Assembly: GCA_963740835.1 (NCBI GenBank)
Contig: CAVUFH010000003.1
Location: forward strand, 930,001 to 994,000
Length of the DNA: 64,000 nucleotides
Reading direction: 5' to 3'
From: CAVUFH01 sp963740835
GTDB taxonomy: Bacteria > Actinomycetota > Acidimicrobiia > IMCC26256 > PALSA-610
The notes beneath the pieces were generated by a model that had not been told where the DNA came from, made no database searches, and worked only from the letters and a program-made list of their open reading frames with translations. Below are positions 51,226-61,600 of the stretch, one piece after another. The position numbers were made by a program, and so were the translations under genes. Within the stretch, counting starts at the first letter, position 1. The number at the start of each line of letters is the position of its first letter.

Positions 51226-51849
51226 ATGGCTCGGTACACGGGTCCCGTTTGCCGGTTGTGCCGGCGCGAGCGGATGAAGCTGTTCCTGAAGGGCACCAAG
51301 TGCGAGACCATGCGCTGCCCGATCGAGCGCCGGCCGTACCCGCCCGGCATGCACGGCCGGGGTCGCGTCCGCGACAGCGAGTACTTGCTGCAGCTGCGCG
51401 AGAAGCAGAAGGCGCGCCGCATCTACGGGCTGCTCGAGAAGCAGTTCCGTTCGGTGTACGCCAAGGCGAACCGCCAGCCCGGCATCACCGGTGAGAACCT
51501 CATGCGCGCGCTCGAGCTGCGCCTCGACAACGTGGTGTTCCGCACCGCGTTCGCGTCGAGCCGCAACCAGGCGCGTCAGCTCGTGCGCCACGGCCACGTC
51601 AACGTGAACGGCAAGCGCGTGACGATCCCGTCCTACGCGGTACGCAAGGGCGACGTGATCTCGCTGCGACCCAAGGCGCAGAAGATGATCGTGGTCCGCC
51701 ACAACATCGACACCCTGGACCGCATTGTCCCCCAGTGGCTCGAGGTCTCGACGACCGACATGACCGCAACCGTGCGCGATCTCCCGCTCCGCGAGCAGAT
51801 CGACGTCCCGGTGCGCGAACAGCTCATCGTCGAGCTCTACTCCAAGTAG
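51226..51849 (+). CDS. rpsD: 30S ribosomal protein S4
   Basis: 207 residues. Zinc-binding form: CRLC and two further cysteines in GTKCETMRC. The S4 RNA-binding domain is RLDNVVFRTAFASSRNQARQ followed by LVRHGHVNVNG. In E. coli S4 represses the alpha operon. Confidence 0.97.
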   Translation: MARYTGPVCRLCRRERMKLFLKGTKCETMRCPIERRPYPPGMHGRGRVRDSEYLLQLREKQKARRIYGLLEKQFRSVYAKANRQPGITGENLMRALELRLDNVVFRTAFASSRNQARQLVRHGHVNVNGKRVTIPSYAVRKGDVISLRPKAQKMIVVRHNIDTLDRIVPQWLEVSTTDMTATVRDLPLREQIDVPVREQLIVELYSK

Positions 51850-51883
51850 CCCACCCCCCGAACAACCAGCCGAGGGCTGCCTC

Positions 51884-52819
51884 ATGCTCATCATTCAGCG
51901 TCCCGAGATCGAAGCCGGCGAAGCCGAAGGCGATCTCCAGCGCTTCATCATCTCCCCGCTCGAGCCCGGTTTCGGGCACACGGTCGGTAACAGCCTGCGG
52001 CGCACGCTGCTGTCGTCGATCCCCGGCGCGGCGGTCACGCAGGTGCGCTTCGACGACGCGCTCCACGAGTTCGACGTGATCAAGGGTGTGAAGGAGGACG
52101 TCACCGACGTCATCCTCAACCTCAAGGACCTCGTGCTGCGCTGCGCCTCCGACGAGCCCGTCACGCTGCGCCTCGACAAGCGCGGGCCGGGAGAGGTCAC
52201 TGCGGCCGACATCCAGACGACCTCCGACGTCGAGGTCCTCAACCCCGACCTCTACATCGCGACCATCAACGCGGCGGGTCGCCTCGCACTCGACCTCACC
52301 GTCGAGCAGGGCCGGGGTTACCTGTCGGCCGAGCGCAACAAGCGCACCACCACGATCGGTGTGATCCCGGTCGACGCGATCTTCTCGCCGGTGCGGCGCG
52401 TGCAGTTCTCGGTCGAGCCGACGCGTGTCGAGCAGGCGACGAACTACGACAAGCTCACGCTCGAGATCGAGACCGACGGCTCCATCAGCCCGCGCGAAGC
52501 CCTCGCATCTGCGGGCGACACGCTGCGCAAGCTGATCGACCTCGTCGCGCAGCTCTCCGACGACCCGAAGAGCCTCGACCTCGGCGAGGTTTCCTCGCCG
52601 GTCTCGAGCTCGCCGGACCTCGACCTCCCGATCGAGGAGCTCGACCTGTCGGAGCGGCCGCGCAACTGCCTCAAGCGGGCGCGTGTCGACACGATCGGCC
52701 AGCTGGTGCAGAAGACAGAGGACGACCTCCTCGCGATCACCAACTTCGGTGCGAAGTCGCTCGAAGAAGTCATGCAGAAGCTCGACGAGCGTGGGCTGTC
52801 GCTGCGGGTGAAGGAATAG
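51884..52819 (+). CDS. rpoA: DNA-directed RNA polymerase subunit alpha
   Basis: 311 residues: NTD (RFIISPLEPGFGHTVGNSLR, SSIPGAAVTQVRFDDALHEF), linker, and CTD (LDLSERPRNCLKRARVDTIG, TNFGAKSLEEVMQKLDERGL) that binds UP elements and activators. rplQ begins 4 bp after the stop. Confidence 0.97.
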   Translation: MLIIQRPEIEAGEAEGDLQRFIISPLEPGFGHTVGNSLRRTLLSSIPGAAVTQVRFDDALHEFDVIKGVKEDVTDVILNLKDLVLRCASDEPVTLRLDKRGPGEVTAADIQTTSDVEVLNPDLYIATINAAGRLALDLTVEQGRGYLSAERNKRTTTIGVIPVDAIFSPVRRVQFSVEPTRVEQATNYDKLTLEIETDGSISPREALASAGDTLRKLIDLVAQLSDDPKSLDLGEVSSPVSSSPDLDLPIEELDLSERPRNCLKRARVDTIGQLVQKTEDDLLAITNFGAKSLEEVMQKLDERGLSLRVKE

Positions 52820-52823
52820 CACC

Positions 52824-53180
52824 ATGCCCACTCCGAAGAAGGGCGCGCGCTTCGGCAGCGGTCCCGCGCACCAGAAGCTGATGATGGCGAACCTCGCGGC
52901 CAGCCTGATCATCTCCGAGGTCGGCGCGATCACCACGACGGAAGCCAAGGCCAAGGCGCTGCGTCCGTACGTCGAGAAGCTGATCACCAAGGCCAAGCAC
53001 GGCGGTGTCCACAAGCAGCGTCAGGTCGTCTCGACGATCCACGACGTCGACGCCGCCCACAAGCTGTTCGCCGACATCGGGCCGCGCTACACCGACCGCA
53101 ACGGCGGCTACACGCGCATCCTGAAGCTCGGCCCCCGCCCGGGCGACAACGCCCCCATGGCGCGCATCGAACTCGTCTGA
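52824..53180 (+). CDS. rplQ: 50S ribosomal protein L17
   Basis: A 118-residue L17: GPAHQKLMMANLAASLIISE and the end YTRILKLGPRPGDNAPMARI. It is the last gene of the alpha-type cluster. Confidence 0.97.
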   Translation: MPTPKKGARFGSGPAHQKLMMANLAASLIISEVGAITTTEAKAKALRPYVEKLITKAKHGGVHKQRQVVSTIHDVDAAHKLFADIGPRYTDRNGGYTRILKLGPRPGDNAPMARIELV

Positions 53181-53220
53181 GGACTGTTCTCGCCCGGTCG
53201 GGACGGCCAAACTCTGCGGC

Positions 53221-54000
53221 GTGACGTTGTTCGAGTCTTCCGGCGCGGTTGGGCCCGCGCAGGTGAAGATGGTCGTCGCGTACGACGGCACCGACTTCTC
53301 GGGGTTCGCGGCGCAGCCGAACCAACCACACGTGCGCACGGTCGGCGGCGTGCTCGGTTCCGCGATCGGCAAGGTGTTGCGCCACGACGTGGAGCTGAGG
53401 TGCTCGGGCCGCACGGACGCGGGTGTGCACGCGTGGGGGCAGGTCGTGTCGTTCCGGACGCAACCGGGGCTCGATCCATGGAAGCTCGCGGCCGCGGTCA
53501 CGTCGATGCTCGGACCCGAAGTGGTGGTGCGTTCGTGCGAGCTCGTCGATCCGGAGTTCGACGCGCGGCACTCCGCGAAGTGGCGGCGGTACCGGTACAC
53601 GATCATCAACCGGCCGGTACCGGATCCTTTCCGCGACCGGTTCACGTGGTGGATCCCGGAACCGCTCGAGTTGCGCGCCTTGCGACTGGCGGCAGATCCG
53701 TTCGTCGGTGATCACGACTTCGCGTCGTTCTGCCGGAGAGGTCCGGAGGGCTCGACGACGATGCGCACCGTGTACGAGTCGTCGTGGGTCGACGAGGGTG
53801 ACGGAGCGCTCCGCTACGAGATACGTGCCGCCGCGTTCTGCTGGCAGATGGTGCGCGCGATCGTCGGCACGCTCGTGGAGGCCGGCGTCGGCAAGCGACG
53901 GCCGGGCGAGATGCTCGGCATCATCGCCGCGCGCGATCGGGGCGCGGCCGGGCAGCTCGCGCCGCCGCGCGGGCTCTGCCTCTGGGACGTCGGTTTCTAG
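53221..54000 (+). CDS. truA: tRNA pseudouridine(38-40) synthase TruA
   Basis: 259 residues. The catalytic aspartate lies in CSGRTDAGVHAWGQVVSF. KMVVAYDGTDFSGFAAQPN near the N-terminus and RAAAFCWQMVRAIVGTLVE are typical. It modifies the anticodon stem of many tRNAs. GTG 53221 is used; the domain begins at about residue 15. Confidence 0.95.
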   Translation: MTLFESSGAVGPAQVKMVVAYDGTDFSGFAAQPNQPHVRTVGGVLGSAIGKVLRHDVELRCSGRTDAGVHAWGQVVSFRTQPGLDPWKLAAAVTSMLGPEVVVRSCELVDPEFDARHSAKWRRYRYTIINRPVPDPFRDRFTWWIPEPLELRALRLAADPFVGDHDFASFCRRGPEGSTTMRTVYESSWVDEGDGALRYEIRAAAFCWQMVRAIVGTLVEAGVGKRRPGEMLGIIAARDRGAAGQLAPPRGLCLWDVGF

Positions 54001-54030
54001 GCTTGGGGTTTCTAGGCTTGGGGTTTCTAG
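53993..54030. repeat. 15-bp tandem repeat at the truA end
   Basis: GTTTCTAG occurs at 53993-54000, 54008-54015 and 54023-54030 with GCTTGGG between. The first TAG is the truA stop; the third CTA is the stop of the reverse lipoprotein gene. The repeat therefore supplies stops to both converging genes. Confidence 0.85.
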
Positions 54031-54731
54031 AACCCTTGCACTGGTGCCGGTGGCTTGAAGTCGGCAGCAGTCGGTTTCTCCACCTTCGTCGCGATCAGTT
54101 GTTCGGTGGGATCGTCGCCGCTCGAGTACTTCAGTAGGTATCCCGTCGTCGCGTCGACGCAAACCTTGATCAGCTGGTTCGGAAGGCTGCCGAGTGTCTG
54201 AGAGAGGTCCGAGAGAAACGTCGAGGTGTCGCCCTCGGCGCAGACGGCCTGACGACCGGCAACGCGCTCGCGCGTCGTCTCGAGAGGCGGCACCTTGTCG
54301 GCGGCGACGGCGAGGCCCTGCACAACGTCGTCGTACAGCAGCAAGCCCACGCTCACGAGGCTGCTGACGCCTTCGGGTACTTCGAGGCACTCTGGTTTCG
54401 TGTCGATGTCGGTGCAGTCGACCGAGCGTGCCGGCGTCACGATCGACTTCGTGCTGTCGTGCGTGATCGAGCGTCTGTCGTGATCCTGGGCGATCGTGAA
54501 GGTGTCGCTGCCGCGCAGGTATGTCACCTTGATCACCGCGTCCGGCTGCCGGTCGAGGATCGTGGGCAGGTCCGGGGTCGACAAGGTGGTGTCCGGCGGC
54601 GCGGTCGTCTCGGAGTTGCGAGCGGTGCCGTCCGAGCCGGATGCGGACGAGTCGTCGTCGCCGCTGCTGCACGCGGCGAGGCCGGTGGCGACGAGCAGCG
54701 CGACGAGTGCGCTCGTCCGCACGCGGCGCAT
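54027..54731 (-). CDS. Putative lipoprotein
   Basis: 234 residues from ATG 54731. The lipobox is clear: MRRVRTSALVALLVATGLAA followed by Cys, then a Ser/Asp/Gly-rich linker. The rest is a soluble extracytoplasmic domain with several cysteines (DCTDIDTKPEC, AVCAEGDTS, IKVCVDATTGYLLKY). I do not recognise the domain. An N-terminal extension reaching 54899 lies inside the neighbouring gene and was dropped. Confidence 0.75.
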   Translation of the reverse strand: MRRVRTSALVALLVATGLAACSSGDDDSSASGSDGTARNSETTAPPDTTLSTPDLPTILDRQPDAVIKVTYLRGSDTFTIAQDHDRRSITHDSTKSIVTPARSVDCTDIDTKPECLEVPEGVSSLVSVGLLLYDDVVQGLAVAADKVPPLETTRERVAGRQAVCAEGDTSTFLSDLSQTLGSLPNQLIKVCVDATTGYLLKYSSGDDPTEQLIATKVEKPTAADFKPPAPVQGF

Positions 54732-54744
54732 CAACGGACGCGCA

Positions 54745-56245
54745 TCAGACGCCGAAGTACAAGAAGCCGTAGCCCTCGTCCCGGAAAGAGAGGCCCGCGG
54801 CGCGCAGCGCGACGTCCCAGTCACCGGTGCATGCCGGATCAGACTCCTCCATGCCGTGGTCGGCGACGAGGAGGAAGGCGGTGTCGTCGACGACACCACG
54901 CTGTTCGAGCGCCCCGATCACCTCGCCGATGCGCGCGTCGCTGTCACGCACGGACGCGGCAGCCATTTCCGAGTACGGGCCGCCTTCGTGCATCGCGGCG
55001 TCGGTGAGCGTGAAGTTGCACCACAGGAAGCGGGGCAACGGATACGTCACGTCTCGGTAGTGACCCGAAAGAATGCCCGTGGCCTGCTCGACGCCCATGT
55101 GGTCCACCACCGACGACCACGCGTAGTCCTTCGACGGCCGCACGAATCGTTCGGTGGTGTGGGGAAGGCCTTCGGGTGATGCTGGGATCGGCGGAACCTC
55201 GCCGCGCCGGAAGAAATCGAACGTGGAGTAGTCGGCACCGGTGTCGCAGGGCTCGTTCACTGACGCGGTGAACGCGTCCGGCCACGTGCGGTGCACCGCG
55301 TCGTGGATCGATTCGGTCCCCGGTGTGAGGTGATCCATCGCGGTCGGCCAGGTCGCAGACGAGTTGGTGATGATCTGTTCGCGGCGGGTGCGGTCGTACC
55401 ACGCGTTGTGGAGGATCCCATGGTGACCGGGATGCGCGCCGGTGAGGATCGTCGTGTGGTTCGCGAGCGTGACGGTCGGCAATGACGCCATCGCGCCGTG
55501 CCCGAACGCGGTTCCCATCGCGATCAGGCGCGCGACGTTCGGGGCTTCACCGCGCGCCGCCATGTCGTAGAGGACGTTCGCGTTGGTGCCGTCGAACAGG
55601 AACCCGACGACGTGGTGCGGGCATTCGTGGTCGTCGAGGATGTCGGCGCGGGCCACGCCGTCCTGGACCGCGAGCACGCGACCGTCCGGACGGGGCGCGC
55701 AGCCGAGCAGCGCGGCGACGGTGGGCGCAACATCGACGAGGCGGGCGGAGTCGGGGATGACGCCCTGGCTGCGCACGCCCTTGCCCGCGAACACCAAAGG
55801 GGCGCGCGACTGCACCACGCCGAGTGACCCGTGCTCGCCGAGGTGGCCGCCCTGGTCGGCCCAGTTGTGGGACGCGCGAGTGGATGACGCACAGGTCCGG
55901 GGCGGCCGGCGAGTCGAACAGCTGGGCGACTTGGTCGTAGGCATGGGGGTAGGTGTTGTCGCGACGGTTCGGGTGCTTGTTCGCCAACTCCTCGGCGAGC
56001 GGCGTGAACTTGCCGGGCGCCTGCTCCGCGAGCGGGTTCCGGCCCTCGATGGCGGTGACCGTGAGCGTGCCGTCGTCCGCCCGGCGGAACCGGACCGAGC
56101 CGTCGGGGGTCAGCGCCTCGTAGTCGCCGTCGCGGCGGGTCAGCACCATGTCGACGATGGGGTCCAGTTCGGGATCGAGCAGGATCTCGAGGGCGGCATC
56201 CGCCGCATCCCGGTGCTCGTCGGCGATTTCGTGCACCTGGTTCAC
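54745..56245 (-). pseudogene. Alkaline phosphatase/phosphodiesterase-family protein, frameshifted
   Basis: Two reading frames together give one protein of about 500 residues. The first part (start GTG 56245, VNQVHEIADEHRDAADAALE) runs to DLCVIH; the second begins about SHNWADQGGHLGEHGSLGVV and carries VVGFLFDGTNANVLYDMAAR, the nucleophile Thr in SLPTVTLANHTTILTG and VADHGMEESD. The break lies near 55871-55880, in a short CG run. Adding two bases (CG) restores the frame as HSRASHNW. It is either a genuine frameshift mutation or a sequence error. The family cleaves phosphodiesters or nucleotides with two zinc ions. Confidence 0.75.
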
Positions 56246-56287
56246 GACGGCCGAGGCTACTTCCCGCTTCAGGCGGACTGTCTTCAG

Positions 56288-56317
56288 TTGTGACCAGGGG
56301 CGCGGCGCCGCTACTCT
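56288..56317 (+). promoter_or_regulatory. Probable rplM promoter
   Basis: TTGTGA (56288-56293), an 18-bp spacer and TACTCT (56312-56317) in CGCTACTCT. Transcription would start about 75 bp before rplM. Confidence 0.5.
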
Positions 56318-56396
56318 TGTCTGTCCGTCCGGCGACGCTTCCTTCGCGCCCGGGCCCCAACCTCGTTCGGCCAGCGAACGCCCGAAAGAAGATGCT

Positions 56397-56855
56397 GTGC
56401 GTACGTTCACGCCCCGACCCTCCGACATCACCCGGCAGTGGCATGTCATCGATGCCGAGAACGCGATCCTCGGCCGGCTCGCCACGGAGGTCGCGGTGCT
56501 GTTGCGGGGTAAGCACAAGCCGATCTGGGCGCCACACGTCGACACGGGCGATCACGTGATCGTGATCAACGCGGCCAAGCTCGCCGTGTCTCCTCGCAAG
56601 GGGCAGGACAAGCTCTACCACCGGCACACCGGCTACCCGGGCGGCATCCGCACCGAGAACCTGGAGCACCTGCTCGCCCGTGACCCCGAGAAGGTCGTGC
56701 GGCTCGCGGTGAAGCGCATGCTGCCGCGGGGTCCGCTCGGGCGCGCGCAGCTGAAGAAGCTGAAGGTGCACGCCGGCCCCACCCACCCGCACCAGGCGCA
56801 GCAGCCCGTCCCGCGGCCGCTGTCCGACCGCGCGCACGCGCGCGTCGCCGGCTGA
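56397..56855 (+). CDS. rplM: 50S ribosomal protein L13
   Basis: A 152-residue L13 from GTG 56397: QWHVIDAENAILGRLATEVA, HTGYPGGIRTENLEHLL, AVKRMLPRGPLGRAQLKKLK. AAAGAAG precedes the start. Longer in-frame readings run into the reverse gene. Confidence 0.96.
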   Translation: MRTFTPRPSDITRQWHVIDAENAILGRLATEVAVLLRGKHKPIWAPHVDTGDHVIVINAAKLAVSPRKGQDKLYHRHTGYPGGIRTENLEHLLARDPEKVVRLAVKRMLPRGPLGRAQLKKLKVHAGPTHPHQAQQPVPRPLSDRAHARVAG

Positions 56856-56869
56856 GAAGGACGTCGCTC

Positions 56870-57262
56870 GTGTCCAAACCCCTCATCCAGACCACCGGTC
56901 GCCGCAAGGAATCGGTCGCCCGGGTTCGTCTGCGTCCCGGCTCCGGCGTGATCGTGGTCAACGGTCGGCCGTTCGCCGCCTACTTCCCGATCCTCACGCA
57001 CCAGGTCATCGCCAAGGAGCCGCTGCGGCTCACGCAGACCGAAGAGGTCTACGACGTCGACGCGACGCTCGACGGCGGCGGCGTCAGCGGGCAGGCCGGT
57101 GCGATCCGCCTCGGCATCGCGCGGGCTCTCATCGCTCTCGACCCGGACACGCGCGGCGTGCTCAAGAAGGCCGGTCTCCTCACCCGCGACGCACGTGAGA
57201 AGGAGCGGCGGAAGTACGGGCTCAAGAAGGCCCGCAAGGCGCCGCAGTACTCGAAGCGCTGA
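56870..57262 (+). CDS. rpsI: 30S ribosomal protein S9
   Basis: A 130-residue S9 from GTG 56870: TGRRKESVARVRLRPGSG, the long basic tail RREKERRKYGLKKARKAPQY type and the final KR whose tail contacts P-site tRNA. It is 14 bp after rplM. Confidence 0.97.
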   Translation: MSKPLIQTTGRRKESVARVRLRPGSGVIVVNGRPFAAYFPILTHQVIAKEPLRLTQTEEVYDVDATLDGGGVSGQAGAIRLGIARALIALDPDTRGVLKKAGLLTRDAREKERRKYGLKKARKAPQYSKR

Positions 57263-57274
57263 CGCGACGCGCCC

Positions 57275-58591
57275 GTGCTGCGGTTCGGGACCGACGGCGT
57301 CCGGGGTGACGCCGACACTGATCTCACCGACGAATTCGTCACTGCGCTCGGTCGGGCCGCGGCCCGCGTGCTCGGCCGGGACGCGTTCATCGTCGGTCGC
57401 GACACGCGCGAGTCCGGCGCCCGCATCGAGAATGCGTTGTGTCGCGGGCTCGCCGCCGAAGGGGCGAGCGTCGTCGCGGTCGATGTGCTGTCGACACCCG
57501 GCGTTGCGTTTCTCGCACAGGTCGACGGCGCCGCGGCGGCGGTGATCTCGGCGAGCCACAACCCTTGGTCTGACAACGGCGTGAAGCTGCTCGCGACCGG
57601 CGGCCGCAAGCTGCCGGACGACGTCGAGGCGCGCATCGAACACGAGCTCGCGACGATCCTCGCGTCCGCGGCGATCACGCCCGCCGTCGACTGGGCGCAC
57701 ATCGATCGCGGCGCCGAGTACGTCGCGCACGTCGACGCGGCGCTCGAAGGGCGCACGCTCGACGGTCTCCGCGTCGTGCTCGACTGCGCGAACGGAGCCG
57801 CGTTCGACTCCGGGCCGCGCGTGTTGCAGTCCGCCGGCGCGGATGTCATCGTGCTGAACGCGGAGCCGGACGGTCGCAACATCAATGCGAACTGCGGTTC
57901 GATGCACCCCGACGGGCTGCGCCGAGCCGTTCTCGACCACGGGGCAGATACCGGCCTCGCGCTCGACGGTGACGCCGATCGGGTCATCGCGGTCGACGAG
58001 CGGGGCGAGATCGTCGACGGCGATCAGATCATGACCGCGCTCGCGCTCGACCTGTCCGAGCGTGGCCGGCTCCGCAACGGTGCGATCGCGGTGACCGTGA
58101 TGTCGAACCTCGGCCTGCGGCGGGCGCTCGCCGACGCCGGAATCGGTGTCGTCGAGACGCCGGTCGGTGACCGCAACGTGCTCGTCGCGCTCGAGGCGCA
58201 CGACCTCGTGCTGGGCGGCGAGCAGTCGGGCCACGTGATCCTGCGCGACCTCGCGACGACGGGCGACGGCGTGCTCACCGGCGCGTTGCTCTGCGACCTC
58301 GTCGTGCGCAGCCGCAGTCCCCTCTCCGCCATCGCGGCGTGCATGGCGCGGTTCCCCCAAGTCCTCGTCAACGTGCCGGTGGAGCAGCCGCCGAACCTGG
58401 ACGACGCCGAGGCGCTGCACGCACAGATCGCGACGATCGAGGCCGAGCTCGGCGATCGGGGCCGGGTGCTGGTGCGGGCATCAGGGACGGAGCGGGTGGT
58501 GCGGGTGATGGTCGAAGCGCCGACCGAGCAGGCCGCCCAGGCCGCGGTGGCGCAGCTGCGCCACGTGGTCGAGGTCAGTTTCGCGGGCTGA
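57275..58591 (+). CDS. glmM: Phosphoglucosamine mutase
   Basis: 438 residues. It converts glucosamine-6-phosphate to glucosamine-1-phosphate for peptidoglycan. The phospho-serine loop is ISASHNPWSDNG (Ser94), the metal loop LDGDADRV, the sugar loop GGEQSGHV and the phosphate-binding RASGTERVVRVM. It is 12 bp after rpsI and 49 bp before glmS. Confidence 0.96.
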   Translation: MLRFGTDGVRGDADTDLTDEFVTALGRAAARVLGRDAFIVGRDTRESGARIENALCRGLAAEGASVVAVDVLSTPGVAFLAQVDGAAAAVISASHNPWSDNGVKLLATGGRKLPDDVEARIEHELATILASAAITPAVDWAHIDRGAEYVAHVDAALEGRTLDGLRVVLDCANGAAFDSGPRVLQSAGADVIVLNAEPDGRNINANCGSMHPDGLRRAVLDHGADTGLALDGDADRVIAVDERGEIVDGDQIMTALALDLSERGRLRNGAIAVTVMSNLGLRRALADAGIGVVETPVGDRNVLVALEAHDLVLGGEQSGHVILRDLATTGDGVLTGALLCDLVVRSRSPLSAIAACMARFPQVLVNVPVEQPPNLDDAEALHAQIATIEAELGDRGRVLVRASGTERVVRVMVEAPTEQAAQAAVAQLRHVVEVSFAG

Positions 58592-58640
58592 CGGCTCGTA
58601 GACTCTCCCGGCCGGTCACGGATGAGGGAGACGTCGTCGT

Positions 58641-61600
58641 ATGTGCGGAATCGTCGCGGTGTTGCGTCGGCCGAGCGACCGCGTCGCGCCCGAGCTGAAG
58701 CTGCTCGTGGCCGCGCTCGACGAAGCCGAGGTCGCGCTGCGTCCATCTCTGACCGCTCCCGACGCGTTGGGGATCAGTGCGGTGGCGCAGTGCATCGGGG
58801 AGATCGAGCGGGCTCTGCGGGGGGCGGTGGGAACGATCGCGTTGCTCGCAGATCCGGTCGCGCTGAGCGCGCTCGAGCACCGCGCCGCGTCGCTCACGAA
58901 CAGCGTCGCCGATCTCGACGCCGCCCTCGACGCTCACGACTCCGGCCGCGAGATCGAAGCACTCAACGCGGCGGTCGTCAGCGTCAAGGACGCGCTGTGG
59001 GCGCTGGGCCGGGACCGCTTGCGCACGGCGCGCGCCGTCGAGCACCTCGGCAGCGGCGCGCGCGAGCCGCGCGCGATCGAGGCGTTTCACTCGGTGCAGG
59101 TCGCGTTGTCGGCGCTCGACCGACTCGAGGTGCGCGGCCGCGACTCTGCGGGCTTGCACATCCTCGTCACCGGGCACGGTCTCGATCTCGCGGACCCGAC
59201 GATCGCGCGCCTCGTCGCGGCCCGTCGCGACGATCCGCTCTTCACGTCCGGTGCGGTGCGCGTCACCGACGGGCATCTCGCGTTCGTGTACAAGGTTGCC
59301 GCCGAGATCGGCGAGCTCGGCGACAACACCACGCGCTTGCGGACGCAGATCGCCGCCGACGAGTTCCTGCGGCTCGCGGTGCGGGCCGACACCGCCGAGG
59401 CCGTGGTGCTCGCACACACGCGGTGGGCGAGCGTCGGGATCATCTCCGAAGCGAACGCGCATCCCCTCAACCAAGAGGAGCTCGGCGGCGACCGGGAAGC
59501 TGCGTATGTGGTCGCGGCGCTGAACGGCGACGTCGACAACTATGCAGACCTCAAGGCGCTCGAGGCGCTGCGGTTCCCGGCCGAGATCACCACTGACGCC
59601 AAGGTCATCCCGGCGCTGGTATCGCGGCGCATCGCCGCGGGTACCGGCACGATCGAGGCCTTCCGCGCCACCGTCGCCGCGTTCGAGGGCTCGGTGGCCA
59701 TCGGCGCGCAGATCGCGGCGGAACCCGGCCGGGTGCTGCTGGCGCAGCGGGGCAGCGGCCAGGCGCTGTACGTCGGCGTTGCGGACGACGCGTACGTCGT
59801 CGCCAGCGAGCCCTACGGCGTGGTCGAGGAGTGCGACCGCTATCTCCGTCTCGACGGCGAGAGGATGCTCGTGCCCGGCGAGCCCGGCACGCAGGGCCAG
59901 ATCGTTGCGGTGAGCGGTGTCCACGGCATCGAGCGTTGGTCGTACGACGGTTCACGGTTGCCGGTCGATGACGCAGAGCTGAAGCAACCCGAGATCACGA
60001 CGCGCGACGTCGACCGAGGTGATGCGCCGCACTACCTGCTCAAGGAGATCTACGAGGCGCCCGCGTCTTTCCACAAGACGTTGCGCGGGCGCATCGTCGA
60101 CGAAGGCGGGCGACTCGAGGTGCGCCTCGCCCCCGAGGCGCTCCCGCCCGCGGTCGTCGACCGGCTGCGGAGTGGCAGCGTGAAGCGGATCATCGTCACC
60201 GGGCAGGGCACGGCCGCAATCGCGGGGCAAGGCGTCGCGCTCGCCCTGCGCCGGTATTTGACCGGCCGGCCGATCACGGTCGAGGCCGCCGCCGCGACCG
60301 AGCTTTCGGGCTTCGGACTCGCGCGCGACATGTCGGACGCGCTCGTCATCACCATCTCGCAGTCGGGTACAACAGCAGACACCAACCGGACCGTCGACCT
60401 CGTGCGCGCGCGCGGTGCCGCCGTCATCGGCATCGTCAACCGCCGGCAGAGCGATCTGGTGGACAAGAGCGACGGCGTCCTGTTCACCTCGGACGGCCGC
60501 GACCTGGAGATGAGCGTCGCGTCAACCAAGGCGTTCTACGCGCAGATCGCAGCCGGCTTCCTGTTGGCGTTCGCGATTGCAGCGGAGCTCGCGGCAGTCG
60601 CATCCGAGCGAGGCGAATCTCCGGATGCCGATGCGGAGCGGGCCGCCCGGCAGAAGATTCTCGCTGCATTGCGCGAGCTGCCCGGCGCCATGCGCGAAGT
60701 GCTCGAGCGCCGTCCCGCGATCGCGCTGGCCGCGCAACGCCACGCGCTGGCGCGGCGCTCGTGGGCGGTCGTCGGCAACGGCATCAATCGCGTCGCGGCC
60801 GAAGAGGTTCGGATCAAGCTGTCAGAGCTCTGTTACAAGTCGATCTCGTGTGACATCACCGAGGACAAAAAGCACATCGACCTCTCCGCCGAGCCGATGA
60901 TCCTCGTCTGCGCAGCCGGACTGCACGGCTCGAACGCCGACGATGTCGGCAAGGAGATCGCGATCTACCGCGCGCACAAGTCGGCGCCCATCGTGATCGC
61001 CGACGACGGCGAAGCGCGCTTCCTCGCCGCGCTGGAGACGCTGACGGTTCCGGTGGTGCACCCCGACGTCAGCTTCGTGCTCTGCGCGATGGTCGGGCAT
61101 CTGTTCGGCTACGAAGCCGCGCTCGCGATCGACGCTACGGCCCGGCCGCTGCGAGAAGCGCGCGGATGCATCGAAGCACTCATCGGCAGCTCGCGAGAGG
61201 GCGACGACCTCCTGGGCGCGCTCGCGGTCGAGGTCCAGCCCCACGCCGACCGATACTTCGACGGCCTGCGCACGTCCTCGTACGACGGAGCGCTCGACGC
61301 AGGCACCGCGGTGCGCCTGGCATCGCTGCTGCGCTACGCGACGGGGGTCGTCCCGCTCGACGTGTACCAGGTCGAGTTCGGGAAGGTCGGTACACCGAGC
61401 ACGGTCATCGAGGATCTCACCAGCGCGCTCACCAAGGCGATCGAGGAGCTGACGCGTCCCATCGACGCGATCAAGCACCAGGCGAAGACCGTCACCGTCG
61501 GGATCTCGCGCTCGGACGAGACGTTGCTCCAGGTGCCGCTCGTACAGGAGCTGCTCGCGACCGGTGCGGCGCGCGACAGCCTCACGTACCGCGCATTGCG

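Noticed and set aside
54732..54899. N-terminal extension of the lipoprotein
   Set aside because: It overlaps the phosphodiesterase gene in another frame and would hide the clear signal peptide and lipobox.
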